Source: CAZGSV01 sp964528605 (GTDB lineage Bacteria; Armatimonadota; Zipacnadia; CAZGSV01). Taken from it: 7,926 bases of DNA. The notes beneath the pieces are model-generated. The model did not search any database, had not been told where the DNA came from, and worked only from the letters and a program-made list of their open reading frames with translations. The stretch is from positions 1 to 7,926 of the forward strand of contig CAZGSV010000135.1 in assembly GCA_964528605.1 (NCBI GenBank), written 5' to 3'. Within the stretch, counting starts at the first letter, position 1. Each line of letters starts with the position of its first letter. Both the position numbers and the translations under genes were made by a program. Below are positions 5,422 to 7,926 of the stretch, in pieces.

Positions 5422-6777
5422 TCAGCCGAGCGCGGCGCGGACCTCATCCAGAAGCGCCACCGCCGCGTCCGCCATCATCTCACCGGAGCCGGGCGCCACC
5501 GGGCTCGAGCGCGCGGGCGTGGTCTCGTAACTGCCCTCCGCGTACGCGCGGGCCGTCCCCACGTAGCCCACATACCCGTTGGCCAGGCTGATTACGAAGG
5601 TGTGGGCGAAGGGCGAGTTGCGTTTGATCGCGAGCCCCAACTCGCAGAAAGTCTCGCTCGGCAAGCCCACTAGCGCCACCTCGGGCCCAAGGCACGCCAC
5701 CCGCACGTCCGCATCGAAAGGCCTCCCATTTCTGGCGGCCAGCAACTGCCATTCCTTGGCATAGGTCCTCGCGCGGATGTCCGGGGCGTCGGTGCCGAGA
5801 CGCTCCGCAGCCTGCCGGCGTTCGGCGGGGTCGGCATTGGGGTCGGTCACCAGTTGGACGAGCCGGCCCTGCTCCAGCATATCTTCCCTGATCTCTCGCG
5901 CCGGCAAGGGAACGACCTTTCGCGCGGCACGGACAGCCAACTTCGGCAGAGGCTGTGCGGACTCGTATGCCCTCAGGACGGCGTCGGCCAGAACCCGGCC
6001 GATGTGCTCGGGCATGGCGAACCCGCGGGGCTGGTTGCGGTCGCTGACGTTGATGTGATTGATGTCGCCGAAGGCGCCGTTGGCGAAGACGGTCTCCACA
6101 TCCTCGCCCAGCGCCTCGCGCACGTTCGCCGCGAGGAAGGCCGGGTAGTCGGCGGAGACGACATCGCCGCCGATAGTGTCGAGATGGAGAGCGAAGTTGA
6201 CCAGGAGGGCGCGCGGCCTGCCGGAGGCCCCGCGAGCCACGAGCACGAGCACCTGTGGGTCTATCGGCCCAGCCGGTTTGACGATGTCGGGGTTGCCGGT
6301 GCCGGGGTTCATCCGCACCGAGCCGTCCCGCATGTGATACCGGCGGTTGAAGGCGATGCCGTGCGCCTCGCTGACGCCTATGGCGAGTTCGGCTTCGTGG
6401 GGGGCGCTAGCGGCAGCGCGCATTGCCTGAGCCACCAGTTGCGGCAGTCCCGCGGCGTAGTCCTGCGCGCGCGGCGGGCTGAAGACCGAGACGACTGCGG
6501 GGCCCAGATGGGTGTGCGTGCAGCAGACGAGCGACTGCGCCTCGGGGCCTATGGCGGCGCCCGCCTGTTCTTCCGCGCTGCGCACCGTGGGGGAGTCCAT
6601 GGCTATCAGGTCGCACGCCGTCACCCGCAAGTAGCCCCCGTCCGCGCCTAGGTAGAGAGACTTGCACAAGAGCGGGTCGTGCACACCGGTGGAATGCCTG
6701 TCCTCGAAGTAACCGGCGAGCGAGGTGCCGAGGGGCGGCGTCAAGTCCGCGCGCCCGAGACCCACTTTGACGGACAT
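5422..6777 (-). CDS. Ceramidase-fold hydrolase (PF04734, neutral/alkaline non-lysosomal ceramidase N-terminal type)
   Basis: This 451-residue protein resembles the catalytic domain of neutral ceramidases, zinc amidases that split ceramide into sphingosine and fatty acid. It belongs to the shorter bacterial branch of unknown substrate. It opens with VGLGRADLTPPLGTSLAGY (5-23), typical of this branch, with no signal peptide, so it looks cytosolic; ceramidases proper are secreted. Likely zinc ligands, by comparison with the Pseudomonas enzyme, are His88/His90 in THTHLGP (87-93), His198 in NFALHLD (194-200), Glu375 in LPSETFCELG (372-381), and a Tyr in NGYVGY (400-405). The Ser nucleophile position of true ceramidases seems to be Asn240 in NGAFGDINHIN (233-243), and the C-terminal Ig-like domain is absent. 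A ceramide substrate is therefore doubtful; another amide or ester, or a non-hydrolytic role, is possible. The gene starts 2 nt after the smpB stop and ends 5 nt before the next gene, so it is almost surely co-transcribed with translation genes. Confidence 0.85.
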   Translation of the reverse strand: MSVKVGLGRADLTPPLGTSLAGYFEDRHSTGVHDPLLCKSLYLGADGGYLRVTACDLIAMDSPTVRSAEEQAGAAIGPEAQSLVCCTHTHLGPAVVSVFSPPRAQDYAAGLPQLVAQAMRAAASAPHEAELAIGVSEAHGIAFNRRYHMRDGSVRMNPGTGNPDIVKPAGPIDPQVLVLVARGASGRPRALLVNFALHLDTIGGDVVSADYPAFLAANVREALGEDVETVFANGAFGDINHINVSDRNQPRGFAMPEHIGRVLADAVLRAYESAQPLPKLAVRAARKVVPLPAREIREDMLEQGRLVQLVTDPNADPAERRQAAERLGTDAPDIRARTYAKEWQLLAARNGRPFDADVRVACLGPEVALVGLPSETFCELGLAIKRNSPFAHTFVISLANGYVGYVGTARAYAEGSYETTPARSSPVAPGSGEMMADAAVALLDEVRAALG

Positions 6778-6779
6778 GG

Positions 6780-7325
6780 CTATCGCATCCTTCCTGCTCT
6801 CTTGGGTTGCTGCTGTCGCTCCGCGGCCTCGCGGCGCTGCGCCCTCTCTTCATCACGCCTCTTGATGGCCTCGCGCTTGTCGTAGAGGCGGCGGCCGCGG
6901 GCCACTGCCAGTTCCACCTTGGCCTTGCCTTGGGCATTGAAATAGAGGCGCAGGGGCACCAGGGTCAATCCCTTTTGCTGGCTGTCGGCGTGCAAGCGGC
7001 GGATTTCGTCGCGGTGGAGCAGCAACTTGCGCGGCCGCCGAGGGTCGAGCAACTGAGCGCGCACTTCGCGTGCCCGCCCGCGCTTGGGTACCAGGTGTGG
7101 GCCTACGCTGGGAAGAGTGACGTCCGGGCTGAGGCTGATGTGCGCGTTGAGCAACCAGGCTTCCTGACGCTCTATGACACCGTAGGCGTCACGCAGGTGC
7201 GCTCGGCCGGAGCGTAGGGACTTGACCTCGGGTCCGGTCAGAGCGAGGCCGGCCTCCACCGTGCGCAGGACGTCGTAGTCGTGGCGCGCCCGCCGATTCA
7301 CACAGATGGTCTTCTCGCCCGCCAT
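6780..7325 (-). CDS. smpB: SsrA-binding protein SmpB, with an internal insertion
   Basis: SmpB binds tmRNA and brings it to stalled ribosomes for trans-translation, tagging the unfinished protein and releasing the ribosome. The core is unmistakable: NRRARHDYDV (10-19), EAGLALTGPEVKSLRSGRAH (24-43), WLLNAHIS (57-64), RKLLLHRDEI (99-108), KGLTLVPLRLYFN (118-130), KAKVELAVARGRRLYDKRE (134-152), then the basic Arg/Glu/Gln-rich C-terminal tail that enters the mRNA channel. The protein has 181 residues against the usual 150-160. Most of the excess lies between NAHIS and RKLLLH, where 35 residues replace the usual 16-17. The extra part is Pro/Arg-rich and includes VPKRGRAREVRAQ (79-91). The ATG at 7325-7323 has GGGAG 5 nt upstream. 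The ssrA gene often lies nearby, but I see none in the window. The ceramidase-fold gene follows after 2 nt. Confidence 0.96.
   Translation of the reverse strand: MAGEKTICVNRRARHDYDVLRTVEAGLALTGPEVKSLRSGRAHLRDAYGVIERQEAWLLNAHISLSPDVTLPSVGPHLVPKRGRAREVRAQLLDPRRPRKLLLHRDEIRRLHADSQQKGLTLVPLRLYFNAQGKAKVELAVARGRRLYDKREAIKRRDEERAQRREAAERQQQPKRAGRMR
6788..6795 (-). promoter_or_regulatory. Ribosome binding site of the ceramidase-fold gene
   Basis: AGGAAGGA on the minus strand lies within the last codons of smpB, 10 nt before the ATG at 6777-6775. The smpB TAG (6782-6780) falls between the site and the start, a usual layout for neighbouring genes in one operon. Confidence 0.65.
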
Positions 7326-7330
7326 GGTTG

Positions 7331-7335
7331 CTCCC
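7331..7335 (-). promoter_or_regulatory. Ribosome binding site of smpB
   Basis: GGGAG on the minus strand sits 5 nt before the ATG at 7325-7323 and supports that start. Confidence 0.65.
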
Positions 7336-7391
7336 GCGTGAGACCTTGCCCGCTAACGCGGTTGGAGCCGTGCCGAACGGGCCTGGCGCGC

Positions 7392-7408
7392 GCGCAGCGC
7401 TGCTGCGC
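7392..7408 (-). other. Small GC-only hairpin between the L25 gene and smpB
   Basis: Within the 96-nt gap 7326-7421, GCGCAGC (7392-7398) and GCTGCGC (7402-7408) can form a perfect 7-bp stem with a 3-nt loop, 13 nt after the L25 stop codon. No T-run follows on the minus strand, so it does not look like a classic intrinsic terminator. It could protect or attenuate the transcript, or arise by chance in such GC-rich DNA. No tRNA, tmRNA or convincing promoter is visible in the rest of the gap. Confidence 0.45.
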
Positions 7409-7421
7409 CGCGAACGGCCGG

Positions 7422-7926
7422 CTACTGCTCCTCTTCTTCTTCCTCGGCGGCGCCGCGGCCGATGACCTCAGGCTCCTCCGCCGCGGCCACAGCCGCGGCT
7501 TCGGCGGCGGCCTCTTCGGCGGTGACCTTAGGCGCCAGCACGGTCACCAGGGGGTCTTCCGCGGGCGTCACAACGCTGACTCCCTCGGGCACCTGCAGCG
7601 CGGAGACGGGAAGGGAGTCGCCGACATCGAGTGCCGAGACGTCCACCGTCAGAGCCTCGGGCAGCGCGGTCGGCAAACACTCGACCTCAACCTCGTGCAA
7701 CACGAGTTCCAGCACGCCGCCGACCTTGACGCCGGCGGGGATGCCCACCGTCCGCACCGCCACTTCTGTGCGCATTCTCTCGGTCAAGGAGACCTGCTGG
7801 AAGTCCACCGAGAGGATCCTGCGACTCACAGGGTCGCGCTGCATCTCCTTGAGCACCGCCGGAATGGGCTCGCCGGTGTTGCCTTCCACGGCAAGGCTGA
7901 CCAGGCCGGCGCGTCCATGGTGGGCG
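7422..7926 (-). CDS. rplY: 50S ribosomal protein L25, long (CTC/TL5) form, 5' end beyond window
   Basis: L25 binds 5S rRNA in the large subunit; the long form adds a C-terminal beta domain, as in TL5 and general stress protein CTC. The frame is open through the right edge, so the true start is outside; the GTG near 7889 is internal. The visible part begins AHHGRAGLVSLAVEGNTGEP, continues with the family signature AVLKEMQRDPVSRRILSVDF (normally ...ilHvDF, so His is Ser here), then the TL5 domain: VAVRTVGIPAGVKVGGVLEL, VEVECLPTALPEALTVDVSA and VGDSLPVSALQVPEGV. It ends in an Ala/Glu tail with a run of six Glu before the final Gln, at 7425-7526. Such acidic tails are common in long L25 proteins. 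In many bacteria this gene is followed by pth; here a 96-nt gap leads to smpB. Confidence 0.93.
   Translation of the reverse strand, partial: AHHGRAGLVSLAVEGNTGEPIPAVLKEMQRDPVSRRILSVDFQQVSLTERMRTEVAVRTVGIPAGVKVGGVLELVLHEVEVECLPTALPEALTVDVSALDVGDSLPVSALQVPEGVSVVTPAEDPLVTVLAPKVTAEEAAAEAAAVAAAEEPEVIGRGAAEEEEEEQ

Noticed and set aside
5854..6651. Plus-strand open frame of 265 codons opposite the ceramidase-fold gene
   Set aside because: It lies wholly antisense to a gene with clear family motifs, matches no family I know, and has the composition expected from reading GC-rich codons backwards.
7326..7421. tmRNA or tRNA gene next to smpB
   Set aside because: The 96-nt gap shows only a short GC hairpin, with no T-loop sequence, acceptor pairing or tag reading frame.
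7425..7526. Ala/Glu repeat tract at the L25 C-terminus as a repeat element
   Set aside because: It is codon-level low complexity typical of acidic tails in long-form L25, not a DNA repeat array.

Overview
This is a GC-rich (about two-thirds G+C by eye), gene-dense bacterial chromosomal window. It holds nine protein-coding genes in two convergent blocks, with no gap between genes longer than about 100 bases. Nothing looks mobile or viral. A CdaA/YbbR pair, a DUF3866 protein, a long-form L25 with an acidic tail and a cytosolic ceramidase-fold protein together suggest a Gram-positive-like or deep-branching Terrabacteria lineage (for example Armatimonadota, Chloroflexota or a high-GC Firmicute). 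That placement is a weak inference from gene content.

Plus-strand block (1-2613): the 3' part of a DUF3866 gene, then cdaA (membrane diadenylate cyclase) and cdaR (YbbR-repeat regulator), the last two only 3 nt apart. This is the usual c-di-AMP synthesis pair, but the third common member, glmM, is absent: the next gene is on the opposite strand, 21 nt away. The CdaA catalytic domain keeps the DGA motif but reads Arg-His-Leu where the family reads Arg-His-Arg.

Minus-strand block (transcribed from 7926 to 2635): ribosomal protein L25 (5' end outside the window), a gap of about 96 nt, then five tightly packed genes. These are smpB (trans-translation), a ceramidase-fold (PF04734) protein, an RsmJ-like methyltransferase, a THUMP/Trm11-like RNA methyltransferase, and queA (queuosine synthesis). 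Gaps of 2 and 5 nt, then ATGA and GTGA overlaps, imply one translationally coupled operon.

The block's theme is ribosome and tRNA function. The ceramidase-fold gene does not obviously fit it. I see no clearly novel multi-gene system. The points most worth checking are the altered CdaA motif, an extra segment of roughly 19 residues inside SmpB, several substitutions at conserved QueA positions, and the ceramidase-fold protein that lacks both an export signal and the serine nucleophile.
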